A stretch of DNA of 64,000 nucleotides. Origin: Rhodopseudomonas palustris (GTDB taxonomy: Bacteria > Pseudomonadota > Alphaproteobacteria > Rhizobiales > Xanthobacteraceae). A program made the position numbers and the translations under genes. This document shows positions 28,023 through 37,052 of the stretch, in pieces; within the stretch, counting starts at the first letter, position 1; every line of letters begins with the position of its first letter. Where the stretch lies: positions 4,340,001 through 4,404,000 of the forward strand of contig NZ_CP019966.1 in NCBI RefSeq assembly GCF_003031265.1, read 5' to 3'. The notes beneath the pieces were generated by a model. That model searched no databases, was not told the DNA's origin, and saw only the letters and a list, made by a program, of their open reading frames with translations.

Positions 28023-30344
28023 TTACAGCCGGTGCCGGCGCTCGTGTTCGCGGATCGCCATCCACACCCGCTCCGGTGTCGCCGGCATATCGATGTGGTC
28101 GATCCGGTATTCCCGCCACAGCGCGTCGATGATCGCGTTCATCACTGCCGGGCAGGAGCCGATCGCCCCCGCCTCGCCCGCCCCCTTCACGCCCAATGGA
28201 TTGGTGGCGCACGGCACGTTGTGTGTTTCGAAGATGATCGGCGCGCCATCGGCCGCGCGCGGCAGCGCGTAGTCCATGAACGAACCGGTGACGAGCTGGC
28301 CGTCCTCGGCGTTGTAAACAGCCTGCTCCATCAGCGCCTGGCCGATGCCCTGAATGGTGCCGCCGTGAACCTGGCCGGCGAGCAGCAGCGGATTCAGCGT
28401 CACGCCGAAATCGTCGACGATCACGTAGTTGACGATCTTGATCTTGCCGGTCGCCGGATCGAGCTCGATCTCGACCAGATGCGTGCCGTTCGGATAGGTG
28501 CCGTCGGCGCTGGCGAAGGTTGCGCTGGCATTGAGCTTGGCAGGATCGACGCCGGGCCGCTTGGCGAGATCGGCGAAGCTGATCGAGCGGTCGGTGCCGG
28601 CGATCCGGATGGTGCCGTCGCTGATTTCGAGGTCGGCGGCGCTGGTCTCGAGCGCATCGGCCGCGATGTCGCGGAGCTGTTCGCCGAGCTGATGGGTGGC
28701 GCGCTGCACGCTGACGCCGCCGGACGGGATCGAGGCCGAGCCGCCGGTGCCAAGGCCAGTGGCGATCCGGTCGGTGTCGCCCTGCACCACGCGCACCCGC
28801 TCCTGCGGCACGCCGAACTGCTCGGCGACGATCTGCGCATAAGCGGTCTGGTGGCCCTGCCCGCTCGACTGCGTGCCGATCAGCACGGTGATGTCGCCAT
28901 CGGGATCGAGCACCACCTTGGCGGTCTCCTCGCCCATGGTGCCGCAGACCTCGACGTAAGAGGCGAGCCCGATGCCGCGCACCAGCCCCTGCTTCTTGGC
29001 CGCCTTGGCGCGCTTGGCGAAATCCTTCCAGTCGCCGATCTCCATCGCGCGCTTCAGATGCGTGGCGAAGTCGCCGGAGTCGTAAACCTTGCCGGTCGCG
29101 GTCTTGTAGGGGAGCTTGCGCGGCGGAATGAAGTTCTTGCGCCGGATCGCATCCGGCGACATCGACAGCTTACGCGCGCAGGCATCGACCAGACGCTCGA
29201 CAACGTAAGCAGCTTCGGGACGTCCGGCGCCGCGGTAAGCGTCGACCGGCACGGTGTGAGTGAACACGGTGCGAATGCGGCAGTGGAACGCCTGAATGTC
29301 GTACAGACCGGGCAGCATGCCGGCGCCGCCGTAAGGAATGTACGGGCCGAAGGTCGACAGATAGGCGCCTACATCGCCGATTAGGTCGACATCCATGCCG
29401 AGAAACTTGCCGTCTTCCGCCAGCGCCATCCGCGCGGTGGTGACATTGTCGCGGCCTTGCGAGTCGCCGACGAAGTGATCGCCGCGATCGGCGGTCCACT
29501 TCACGGTCTTGCGCAGTTTCTTGGCGGCGACCGCGAGCAGCGCGTATTCGCGATACGGAAACAGCTTGGTGCCGAACCCGCCGCCGACATCCGGACAGAT
29601 CACCCGCATCTTCTCGACCGGGATCTTCAGCACGGTCTGGCACAGGATATCGCGCAGCCGGTGACTGCCCTGGCTGCCGACCGTCAGCGTGAAGTGATCG
29701 CGCTTGGCATCGTATTCGCAGACCGCCGCGCGGGTCTCCATGTAGTTAGTGACGATGCGCGGGTTGACGATGCGGATTTCAGCGACCGCATGCGCTTTGG
29801 CGAACGCCTCGTCGGTCGCTGCCTTGTCGCCGATGCCGGCATCGAACAGCACGTTGCCGGCGTGGTCGGGCCACACCTCCGGCGCGCCGGGCTCGACCGC
29901 GCGCGCGGCGCCGATCACGGCCGGCAGCGGAGTCCACTCCACCGCGATCGCTTCCAGCGCGTCGCGGGCATGCGCGAGCGTATCGGCGACCACAAAGGCG
30001 ATCGCATCGCCGACATGGCGAACCTCAGCGCGCGCCAGGATCGGATAATCGGGCGCCTTGAACGGCTTGTCCGGCAGATTGAACAGGCACGGCAGACCGC
30101 CGAGATCGGTGACGTCATCCGCGGTCAGGATCGTCAGCACGCCAGGAAGACCACGCGCTGCATTCGCATCGAGCCTGAAGGTGGCATGGGCATGCGGCGA
30201 GCGCAGCACCAGCGCGTAAGCGGACGAAGCCGGCGCAACGTCGTCGGTGTAGCGGCCTTTGCCGCGAATCAGAGGATCGTCCTCCTTGCGCAACACGCTC
30301 TGGCCGACGCCGAACTTGGTGGGAGCCAACTTGGTTGGAGCCAT
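28023..30344 (-). CDS. CoxL-family molybdenum hydroxylase large subunit, form II, orphan
   Basis: A 773-residue molybdopterin-binding subunit. I chose the start MAPTKLAPTKF because GGAGGTGA lies about nine bases upstream. The active-site loop reads AYRGAGRPEAAYV, which is the form II CoxL signature; form I CO dehydrogenases have AYxCSFR. Form II enzymes are uncertain in substrate and include aldehyde, nicotinate and purine-type hydroxylases. The usual FAD (CoxM) and 2Fe-2S (CoxS) partner subunits are not beside it. They may be encoded elsewhere. Confidence 0.85.
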   Translation of the reverse strand: MAPTKLAPTKFGVGQSVLRKEDDPLIRGKGRYTDDVAPASSAYALVLRSPHAHATFRLDANAARGLPGVLTILTADDVTDLGGLPCLFNLPDKPFKAPDYPILARAEVRHVGDAIAFVVADTLAHARDALEAIAVEWTPLPAVIGAARAVEPGAPEVWPDHAGNVLFDAGIGDKAATDEAFAKAHAVAEIRIVNPRIVTNYMETRAAVCEYDAKRDHFTLTVGSQGSHRLRDILCQTVLKIPVEKMRVICPDVGGGFGTKLFPYREYALLAVAAKKLRKTVKWTADRGDHFVGDSQGRDNVTTARMALAEDGKFLGMDVDLIGDVGAYLSTFGPYIPYGGAGMLPGLYDIQAFHCRIRTVFTHTVPVDAYRGAGRPEAAYVVERLVDACARKLSMSPDAIRRKNFIPPRKLPYKTATGKVYDSGDFATHLKRAMEIGDWKDFAKRAKAAKKQGLVRGIGLASYVEVCGTMGEETAKVVLDPDGDITVLIGTQSSGQGHQTAYAQIVAEQFGVPQERVRVVQGDTDRIATGLGTGGSASIPSGGVSVQRATHQLGEQLRDIAADALETSAADLEISDGTIRIAGTDRSISFADLAKRPGVDPAKLNASATFASADGTYPNGTHLVEIELDPATGKIKIVNYVIVDDFGVTLNPLLLAGQVHGGTIQGIGQALMEQAVYNAEDGQLVTGSFMDYALPRAADGAPIIFETHNVPCATNPLGVKGAGEAGAIGSCPAVMNAIIDALWREYRIDHIDMPATPERVWMAIREHERRHRL

Positions 30345-30510
30345 GGGACCGTCACCTCCGATGCGATTGGAAAGCATCTTGCAGCGGATCGATGACAGGA
30401 GCAAACGCGCCGGCGCGAGCTTCGCGACCGAACACCGAAATATGAACCCAGTGGCCGCAATCTGCGCATTTGCGCCTGCAGCGCGCTCGCCCCGCACCCG
30501 GCGCAAAAAG

Positions 30511-30544
30511 AAACAGGTGCATCGGTTGCCCGATACACCTGTTT
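30511..30544 (-). terminator. Terminator after the RGY-rich protein gene
   Basis: A 15-bp stem with one mismatch (30511-30525 against 30530-30544; spacer 30526-30529), followed on the minus strand by TTTCTTTTTG-like sequence after the hairpin. It lies 45 bases after the stop of the small RGY-rich gene and before the CoxL gene. Confidence 0.75.
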
Positions 30545-30588
30545 GGAAGCTCACGCAGGTCGGGGCGTCTCCGCCCCGCCGCGGCGAA

Positions 30589-30882
30589 TTAGTAGCAGAT
30601 CACCCGGCCGTAAACCGGATTGAACACGCACCCGCCATAGCCACGATAGTAGCCACGGCCACGGCCGCGATAATAGCCAGGGCCCCAACCACGGCCACGG
30701 CCGTAATAGCCGCGCCCACGGCCGCGACCGCGGCCGCGCTGGGCCTCAGCCTTGCCGGTGCTTGCGGTCAGGAACAGCGCCGAGGTTCCGACGAGGCTGA
30801 AGCCGTAAATTGCCGTCAGCGTGACGGCGGCGAGAACGCGCGTCGTCCATCCCTTGCGGGCCTTGGAAGCAGTTTGAGCCAT
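30589..30882 (-). CDS. Small secreted RGR/Gly/Tyr-rich protein
   Basis: A 97-residue protein from MAQTASKARKG, with GGGAGA ten bases upstream. Residues 14-38 are a hydrophobic signal or anchor segment. The mature part is built from RGRGRGRGYYGRGRG-like repeats and ends GGCVFNPVYGRVICY with two cysteines. The low-complexity sequence is common among small exported proteins of Bradyrhizobium relatives whose role is unknown. RNA or polyanion binding is possible from its charge but unproven. A terminator closes the gene. Confidence 0.78.
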   Translation of the reverse strand: MAQTASKARKGWTTRVLAAVTLTAIYGFSLVGTSALFLTASTGKAEAQRGRGRGRGRGYYGRGRGWGPGYYRGRGRGYYRGYGGCVFNPVYGRVICY

Positions 30883-31305
30883 ATGGATTGTTCTCCCGGT
30901 CGTTGAGCAGGTTACCGTCATGTCCCGTTGTTGGTGGGGTCGTGCGGGAAGACGGTTCAAATGCGCGGGGTCAATGCGCCCCCGTGATCGGCCTCGGCGG
31001 TCAAGCTTATGATCAAGCTAGGGTTTTGGTCAAGCCGCGATCGGCGCTGAACGCGGCGAGATGCTGCCAAACGTCGAACCGGCCGGGATGTTCCAGCCAC
31101 GCCGAGGCCCGCTTTCTCGCGTGCAGCGCGGCATGGGCGGCCGATCGCTCGGGGAACACGACGCGCCGGCAGGCGTCTCACCGATGTCCAACTTTACTGG
31201 TCCAGCTATAGTGCCATTCAACTGAACCGCATCGCGGTGCGGATCGACTGTCAGGTGACGTCCCTCGCCCCACACGCGCCGCTCCCGCGCACAACAAAGC
31301 AGCCC
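30883..31305. other. Intergenic region upstream of RGY-rich and carbamoyltransferase genes
   Basis: About 420 bases holding the divergent promoters. The sequence TCAAGC(T/C) recurs at 31001, 31013 and 31030. A short coding-like frame (31013-31159, minus) is listed separately. No RNA gene is apparent. Confidence 0.5.
31013..31159 (-). CDS. Possible 48-residue gene or gene fragment
   Basis: A short minus-strand frame with GTG at 31159 and TGA at 31013. Its codons show the GC-rich third positions of neighbouring genes, and the peptide tail FDVWQHLAAFSADRGL looks protein-like. An in-frame stop just upstream (31178-31180) limits it, and the start has no clear ribosome site. It may be the broken C-terminus of a lost gene or chance. 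I do not recognise it. Confidence 0.2.
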   Translation of the reverse strand: MFPERSAAHAALHARKRASAWLEHPGRFDVWQHLAAFSADRGLTKTLA

Positions 31306-33111
31306 ATGTCCCGTCAGCACACTTACATCCTCGGCCTCAACACCTACGACCACGACGTCAGCGCCTGCCTGCTGCGTGACGGCGAAATCGCGTTCGGCAT
31401 CGCCAAGGAGCGCATCACCCGTGAGAAGCACGCCTCCGGCTTCTATAAGGAAGTCGTCGACTACTGCCTGAGCGCCGAAGGCATCACCATGGCGGACGTC
31501 GATCTGGTGGTGCGCAACTGTTACATCCTGCCGGTGCCGGAGATGGAAGACCGCCTGATCTTCCAGGACATGCCGGGCTTCCTGCCGGAACACGAGCGCG
31601 GCACCGCCCGCAGTCACCCGCTGTTCCGCAATCACACCAACAAGGTGGCGACGATCTCGCATCACCTCGCGCACGCCTACAGCGCGTTCGCACCGTGTCC
31701 GTTCGAAGAAGGCGTGGTGATGATCGTCGACGGTGTCGGCAGCTACCGGGCCGATGTCGACGAGCAGTTTCCCGGCGACGACGCCTCGCCGCTTGCCCGG
31801 GAATCCGAGAGCTACTACAAGTTCAGCGGCACAAAGCTGGAGTGCCTGAAGAAAGTCTGGATGGAGCCGGAACGCGGCTTTCTCAGCGACGAATTCTACA
31901 ACATGCCGGGCCTTGGCGCGTACTACAGCCGGGCCTCGACCTACGTGTTTGGCGACTGGAACAAATGCGGCGAGCTGATGGGGCTGGCACCTTACGGCCG
32001 CCCCGACGCGATCCCGCCGATGCTGCAGTTCGAGAACAACAAGCTCACCGTGCCGCGTTGGACGCCGGAGCTGGATCAACCTTACATCATGGACAGCCCC
32101 GGCAAGTGGGAAGACAGCCCGTCGATGCGGCACTGGGAAGATCTCGCCTGGCGGGTGCAAGACGACACCGAGCGGGTCCTGCTGGAGCGCGCGCGCTGGC
32201 TGCGCGAAACCACCGGCGCCAAGAACCTGTGCATCGCCGGCGGCGTCGCGCTCAACTGCGTCGCCAATGGCCGGATCGCCCGCGAGGCGGGCTTCGAGAA
32301 TGTCTGGATCCAGCCCGCGGCTGGCGACGATGGCATCGCGATCGGCTGTGCCTATTACGGCCATCTGGCGATCCAGCAGAAACAGCGCGGCTTCGAGATG
32401 AAGCATGCCTACGTCGGCAGACCCTATGCGGATGCCGAGGTGGAAGAAGCGACCCAACGTTTCTTCGTCAAACCGCAGATCAACGTGGTCCGCTCGAGCG
32501 AGGTCTATAAGGAAACCGCGCGGCTGCTCGCCGATCAGAAGGTGATCGGCTGGTTTCAGGGCCGCTCCGAATTCGGCCCCCGCGCGCTCGGCCATCGCAG
32601 CCTGCTGGCCGATCCGCGCAGGGCCGAGATGAAGGACATTCTCAACAGCCGCGTGAAGCATCGCCAGCCGTTCCGGCCGTTCGCGCCGATCGTCCTGAAG
32701 GAGCGCGCGGACGAGATCTTCGAGGGCAAGGGCGACTCGCCGTTCATGCTGATGGCCAAACCGGTGGCGCCGGCATGGCGCGACAAGATTCCGGCCGTGG
32801 TCCACGTCGACGGCTCCGCCCGCGTGCAGACGGTGGACGAAGAGACCGCGCCCGATCTCTATTACATCCTGAAGGAGTTCGAAGCGCTGACCGGCGTCCC
32901 GGTGCTGGTTAACACCTCGTTCAACATCAAGGGCGAGCCGATCGTCGAGACGCCTCGCGACGCGATGGCCTGCTTCCTCACCACGGGAATCGACCATCTG
33001 GTGATGCACGACACCATCGTGTCGAAGAACAAGGCGCACCGCTTCATCAACCCGGTGCTGCAGGTGTATTCGGACGTCACCAACCTAGTGCGGTCGACCA
33101 CCGCGGCTTGA
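31306..33111 (+). CDS. NodU/CmcH-family O-carbamoyltransferase
   Basis: A 601-residue enzyme from MSRQHTYILGLNTYDHD. The N-terminal Kae1-like domain has the metal-binding HHLAHAYSAF and a later IVDGVGSY; the middle has LCIAGGVALNCVANG; the C-terminal YrdC-like part includes KHRQPFRPFAPIV and NTSFNIKGEPIV. The family transfers carbamoyl groups from carbamoyl phosphate via carbamoyl-AMP onto hydroxyls of sugars or antibiotics (NodU, CmcH, TobZ). No nod genes are here; the setting in an envelope gene region suggests a lipid or polysaccharide sugar as acceptor. Its stop abuts the murJ stop. Confidence 0.88.
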   Translation: MSRQHTYILGLNTYDHDVSACLLRDGEIAFGIAKERITREKHASGFYKEVVDYCLSAEGITMADVDLVVRNCYILPVPEMEDRLIFQDMPGFLPEHERGTARSHPLFRNHTNKVATISHHLAHAYSAFAPCPFEEGVVMIVDGVGSYRADVDEQFPGDDASPLARESESYYKFSGTKLECLKKVWMEPERGFLSDEFYNMPGLGAYYSRASTYVFGDWNKCGELMGLAPYGRPDAIPPMLQFENNKLTVPRWTPELDQPYIMDSPGKWEDSPSMRHWEDLAWRVQDDTERVLLERARWLRETTGAKNLCIAGGVALNCVANGRIAREAGFENVWIQPAAGDDGIAIGCAYYGHLAIQQKQRGFEMKHAYVGRPYADAEVEEATQRFFVKPQINVVRSSEVYKETARLLADQKVIGWFQGRSEFGPRALGHRSLLADPRRAEMKDILNSRVKHRQPFRPFAPIVLKERADEIFEGKGDSPFMLMAKPVAPAWRDKIPAVVHVDGSARVQTVDEETAPDLYYILKEFEALTGVPVLVNTSFNIKGEPIVETPRDAMACFLTTGIDHLVMHDTIVSKNKAHRFINPVLQVYSDVTNLVRSTTAA

Positions 33112-34641
33112 TCAGCCGCGCAGCAGGCGCTTGATCCAGCGCGGCCCGAACAGGATCAGGATCGCGGCGCCGTAGGTGACGGCGCCGACCGCTATCAACA
33201 GTGCTAGCGCGGCTTCGCTGCGCAGCGCGGGCAAGAGTGCGAGATACGGCGGCGCGAACCAGGCGGTCAGCCACAACGCGGCGCCGAGCAGCACGCCGAT
33301 AACGCCGAACTTGAGGATCGCGCGCACCAGCTCGCGATCGAACTCCAGGTAACCAGCACGCACCGAGAAGAAGATCACCAGCAGCAGATTGATCCAGGCG
33401 CCTGCAGCGGTCGCGAGCGCCAGACCGACCTGCGCCAGCGAGCCCATCAGGGCGAATTTCAGCACGACATTGGTGGCGACGCCGGTCAGCGCCGCCTTCA
33501 CCGGAGTGGCAGTGTCCTTGCGGGCATAGAACGGCGCCACCGCGCTGCGGATCAAGACGAATGGGATCAGCGCGATCGCATAGGCGGCGAGCGTGGTGCC
33601 GGCCGAGATCGCGTCGGCGCGGGTGAAGGCGCCGCGCGCGAACATTGCCCGCATGATTTCGTCCGGCACGGTGAGAAATGCGGCGACGAACGGCACCGAG
33701 AACAACAGCGTGAATTCGAACGCGCGGCGCTGCGATGCCTTGGCGCCGGCATCGTCCCCCGCAGTGAGCTGCCGCGACATCTCCGGCAGCAGCACGGTGC
33801 CGATCGCAATGCCGATCACGCCGATCGGCAATTGGTTGAGCCGGTCGGCATAGTACAGCGCCGACAGCGCCCCAGCCGGCAGGAAGGTGGCGATGATCGT
33901 GTCGGCGAACAGCGCAAGCTGCGTGCCCATCGAACCGAGCGTCGCCGGACCCAGCGCCCGGAAGAATGCGCGGACATCCTCATCGAGCTTCGGCCGGGAG
34001 AACCGCGGCAAGCCGCCGTGCAGCGACAGGTCACCGGCGAGCAAGAAGTACTGCAGCACGCCGGAAATCAGCACGCCCCAGGCGGCGGCATGGCCGGCGC
34101 TCGGGAAGAACGCGGCAAGCGCCAGCGTCGCCATCATCGAGATGTTGAGGAAGATCGAAGCCGCTGCCGCCGAGGCGAAGCGCTGCATCACATTGAGGAT
34201 GCCGCCGTACAGCGTCACCAGGGTAATCAGCAGCAGATAAGGAAAGGTGATCCGCGTCAGCTCGATCGCCAGCGCGCGCTGCTCCGGATCGTCGGTGAAA
34301 CCCGGCGCCAGAATACTCATCATCTGCGGCATGAACGCCAGCGCGACGGCGAGCAGCACCAGCTGCGACAGAAACAGCAGCGTGAAGATGCGGTCGGCAA
34401 ACAGCTTCGCCGAGGCCTCGCCCTTCTCGCCGTAGACATGCGCATAGGCTGGTACGAAGGCAGCGTTGAACGCGCCCTCGGCGAAGATCGCCCGGAAGTG
34501 ATTTGGCAGTCGCAGCGCGACGAAGAACGCATCCGCCACCGGACCGGCGCCGAGGATCGCCGCCAGCATGATGTCGCGGGCAAATCCGGTCAGACGCGAC
34601 AGCAGGGTGAAGCCGCCGACGGTAAAGATGCGCTTGAGCAT
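33112..34641 (-). CDS. murJ: Lipid II flippase MurJ
   Basis: A 509-residue membrane protein of the MurJ/MviN family with about 14 membrane helices. The start, MLKRIFTVGGFTLLSRLTGF, and LRLPNHFRAIFAEGAFNAAF are family hallmarks. MurJ moves lipid-linked peptidoglycan precursors to the outer face of the inner membrane and is normally essential. It lies downstream of an aminotransferase gene on the same strand, with a hairpin repeat in the 205-base gap. Confidence 0.95.
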   Translation of the reverse strand: MLKRIFTVGGFTLLSRLTGFARDIMLAAILGAGPVADAFFVALRLPNHFRAIFAEGAFNAAFVPAYAHVYGEKGEASAKLFADRIFTLLFLSQLVLLAVALAFMPQMMSILAPGFTDDPEQRALAIELTRITFPYLLLITLVTLYGGILNVMQRFASAAAASIFLNISMMATLALAAFFPSAGHAAAWGVLISGVLQYFLLAGDLSLHGGLPRFSRPKLDEDVRAFFRALGPATLGSMGTQLALFADTIIATFLPAGALSALYYADRLNQLPIGVIGIAIGTVLLPEMSRQLTAGDDAGAKASQRRAFEFTLLFSVPFVAAFLTVPDEIMRAMFARGAFTRADAISAGTTLAAYAIALIPFVLIRSAVAPFYARKDTATPVKAALTGVATNVVLKFALMGSLAQVGLALATAAGAWINLLLVIFFSVRAGYLEFDRELVRAILKFGVIGVLLGAALWLTAWFAPPYLALLPALRSEAALALLIAVGAVTYGAAILILFGPRWIKRLLRG

Positions 34642-34712
34642 GAGGCGCTTCTACAGGAAGTCGCGACAGCGCAAAACAGGAATGGCTGGCTACGGTCCCT
34701 TCACACGGGAAT

Positions 34713-34809
34713 CATTCCGGGGCGCGCCCGTCAGGGTGCGAACCCGGAATCCCGATGTGGTGAAGGCAGAGTTTCAGGGTTCGCTCGCTATCGCGAGCGC
34801 CCCGGAATG
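34713..34809. repeat. Large imperfect palindromic intergenic repeat
   Basis: Perfect 13-bp outer arms, CATTCCGGGGCGC (34713-34725) and its reverse complement (34797-34809), enclose a 71-base centre with further short palindromes (TCGCTCGCTATCGCGAGCG). The element fills most of the murJ-aminotransferase gap. It looks like a REP/MITE-type repeat of the Bradyrhizobium group. It may act as an mRNA-stability or attenuation structure in the minus-strand transcript. Confidence 0.65.
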
Positions 34810-34846
34810 ACCGGGAGGCTCAGTGCCCAACCCGAACGACGGTGCC

Positions 34847-35998
34847 TTACCGCCCCAGCGCGCCGCGCACCGCCTGGATTACGCGATCCTGCGTCGGCGC
34901 ATCAAGATAAGCGTGCATCGGCAGCGCAATGACGTCACGCGACAACCGCTCGCACACCGGCAGGCCGCCGTCGGCAACCGGGAAGCCGCGATACGCGGTC
35001 TGCTGATGCATCGACTTCGGATAGTAGATCGCCGTCGGGATGCCTTGCGCCTTCAGCGCCGCGGCAAAACCGTCGCGGTCGACGCCGTGCGGCAGGCGAA
35101 TAGTGTACTGCGCCCACACCGAGGTGCAGTCCTCCGCGAGCCGCGGAACGGTGACGACATCCGCCAGCGCTGCCGAATAGCGCTCGGCCACCACGTTGCG
35201 CGCGGCGATCTCGTCCTCGAAGATCGACAGCTTCTGCAGCAGGATCGCCGCCTGGATGGTGTCGAGACGGCCGGTGAGGCCGAGCCGGACGTTGTCGTAT
35301 TTGTCGGTGCCCTGGCCGTGAACGCGAACGCTCTTCAGCGCTTCGGCGAATTCGGAATCATCGGTGAAGATCGCGCCGCCGTCGCCGAAGCAGCCGAGCG
35401 GCTTGGCCGGGAAGAAGCTGGTGGCGGTGGCGAGGCCGAAGCTGCCGAGCTTCTTGCCACGGTGGCTGGCGCCAAAGCCCTGCGCCGCGTCGTCGACCAC
35501 GAACAGCCCCTCATCCGCCGCAACCGCGCCGACCGCGGTGTGATCGGCGGCCTGGCCGAACAGATCGACCGGAATGATCGCGCGCGGCTTCAAGCCGAGC
35601 TTTTTGGCGGTGCCGATACCGCGCTTCAGCGACGCGATGTCGATGTTGAACGTAACTTCATCGACATCGACGAAAAGCGGCGTTGCGCCGGTCAGGGCCA
35701 CAGCTTCACCAGTCGCGCAGAACGTGAACGACGGACAGAGCACCGCGTCGCCGGGACCGATGCCCTTGGCCATCAGCACCATCAACAGCGCATCGGTGCC
35801 GCTGGAGCAAGTCACCACATGGCGGGCGCCAGCGAAGGCAGCAAGCTTGGCCTCCAGCTCGATCACTTCCGGACCATTGAGGAATTGGCAGTGGTTCAGC
35901 ACCTTGCCGACCGCCTCGTCGATACCGGCCCCCAACCTGCGGCGCTGAGCGCCGACATCGATGAAGGGCACCGGGTCGTTGCGGAGATGCTGATTCAT
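34847..35998 (-). CDS. DegT/DnrJ/EryC1 sugar aminotransferase
   Basis: A 383-residue PLP aminotransferase for nucleotide-linked keto sugars. SSGTDALLM binds the cofactor phosphate and FFPAKPLGCFGDGG has the Schiff-base lysine (about residue 199). The gene directly upstream encodes a Gfo/Idh oxidoreductase. That pairing is the pattern of GnnA/GnnB (UDP-2,3-diaminoglucose for lipid A) and of WlbA/WbpE-type 3-amino sugars. Rhodopseudomonas lipid A is known to contain 2,3-diamino-2,3-dideoxyglucose, so GnnB is a good candidate, but specificity is inferred. Confidence 0.88.
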   Translation of the reverse strand: MNQHLRNDPVPFIDVGAQRRRLGAGIDEAVGKVLNHCQFLNGPEVIELEAKLAAFAGARHVVTCSSGTDALLMVLMAKGIGPGDAVLCPSFTFCATGEAVALTGATPLFVDVDEVTFNIDIASLKRGIGTAKKLGLKPRAIIPVDLFGQAADHTAVGAVAADEGLFVVDDAAQGFGASHRGKKLGSFGLATATSFFPAKPLGCFGDGGAIFTDDSEFAEALKSVRVHGQGTDKYDNVRLGLTGRLDTIQAAILLQKLSIFEDEIAARNVVAERYSAALADVVTVPRLAEDCTSVWAQYTIRLPHGVDRDGFAAALKAQGIPTAIYYPKSMHQQTAYRGFPVADGGLPVCERLSRDVIALPMHAYLDAPTQDRVIQAVRGALGR

Positions 35999-36056
35999 GG
36001 GTCCTGCCGGGTTCGGATGACGGGAAAGCGCTGAGACGGGTCGCTAAGACGGCGGT

Positions 36057-37052
36057 CTAGCCGGCGGCGCGGCGGGGCGCCGTCGCGCTCGCTGCGGGTC
36101 GGGCCGGCTGATCGAGGCACTTGATCGCGATTTCGAGGCTGGCGACGCCCTCTTCGCCGGTGACCGGCGGCGGCAGCTTGGCGCGAACCGCATTGATGAA
36201 GCCGATCAGTTCGGCGCGCAGCGGCTCGTCGTGGCCGACCGGCAGATGGCGCATCGAATAGCTGCCGTCCGCCTTGAAGCCGAAGCACTCGGTGACCTGA
36301 CGGGTGAGCAGATCGCCCATCACGTATTTGCCGCGGGTCGCGACGGTGACGGTACGGGCCTTGAACGGCGTCAGCCAGTTGGTGTTGATATGCGCAAGCA
36401 CGCCCGAGGCGGTGCGGAATTGCAGCAGCGCAATGTCCTCGCGCTCGGCGATGGCGCTGGAGAGCTGCGGCTGCACCTCGGTGATTTCCGAGTCGGTGAA
36501 CCAGCGGATCAGGTCGATGTCGTGGACCGCGAGGTCGATGACGACGCCGACATTGGACATCCGTGGCGGGAACGGGCCGACCCGGGTGATGCCGATCGAC
36601 AGGATATCCTCGTCGCGAATCGCTTGCTTGATCGCCGCAACCGCCGGATTGAAGCGCTCGACATGGCCGACCATCAGAGTAACGCCGGCCTTCTCGGCGG
36701 CGGCGACGATCTCGCGGCCTTCGGCCACCGTCGAGGCGATCGGCTTCTCGACCAGCACGTGAATACCGCGACCGATGCAGGTCAGCGCCACTTCATGGTG
36801 CAGGTGGGTGGGGGCCGCGATGGTCACCGCGTCAACCCCGGCGAGCAGCAATTCGTCGAGCGTTGCGAAGGTCTTACAGCCGATCAGCTCGATCGCGCGG
36901 TCGCGGTGCTCGGGCATCGGATCGACGATCCCGACCAGCGTCACTCCCGGCAGTCCCCCCAGCACCCGGCCGTGATTGGTTCCCATCACCCCGGCGCCGA
37001 TGACGCCGATCCGGAGTGAGGGGGTCTTGGCCGTTTCAGTGCTGGAAGTCAT
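36057..37052 (-). CDS. Gfo/Idh/MocA-type nucleotide-sugar oxidoreductase
   Basis: A 331-residue NAD(P)-dependent enzyme from MTSSTETAKTPSL. The Rossmann motif IGVIGAGVMGTNHGR is followed by the conserved VEKPIAS lysine motif and VGHVERFNPA. Together with the aminotransferase 58 bases downstream it could oxidise C3 of a UDP-sugar for amination (GnnA-like). It carries no signal peptide. Other GFO enzymes act on inositol or other sugars, so only the family is certain. Confidence 0.85.
   Translation of the reverse strand: MTSSTETAKTPSLRIGVIGAGVMGTNHGRVLGGLPGVTLVGIVDPMPEHRDRAIELIGCKTFATLDELLLAGVDAVTIAAPTHLHHEVALTCIGRGIHVLVEKPIASTVAEGREIVAAAEKAGVTLMVGHVERFNPAVAAIKQAIRDEDILSIGITRVGPFPPRMSNVGVVIDLAVHDIDLIRWFTDSEITEVQPQLSSAIAEREDIALLQFRTASGVLAHINTNWLTPFKARTVTVATRGKYVMGDLLTRQVTECFGFKADGSYSMRHLPVGHDEPLRAELIGFINAVRAKLPPPVTGEEGVASLEIAIKCLDQPARPAASATAPRRAAG

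Noticed and set aside
31030..33039. Long minus-strand frame opposite the carbamoyltransferase gene
   Set aside because: The plus-strand frame has clear family motifs along its whole length; the antisense translation shows none.
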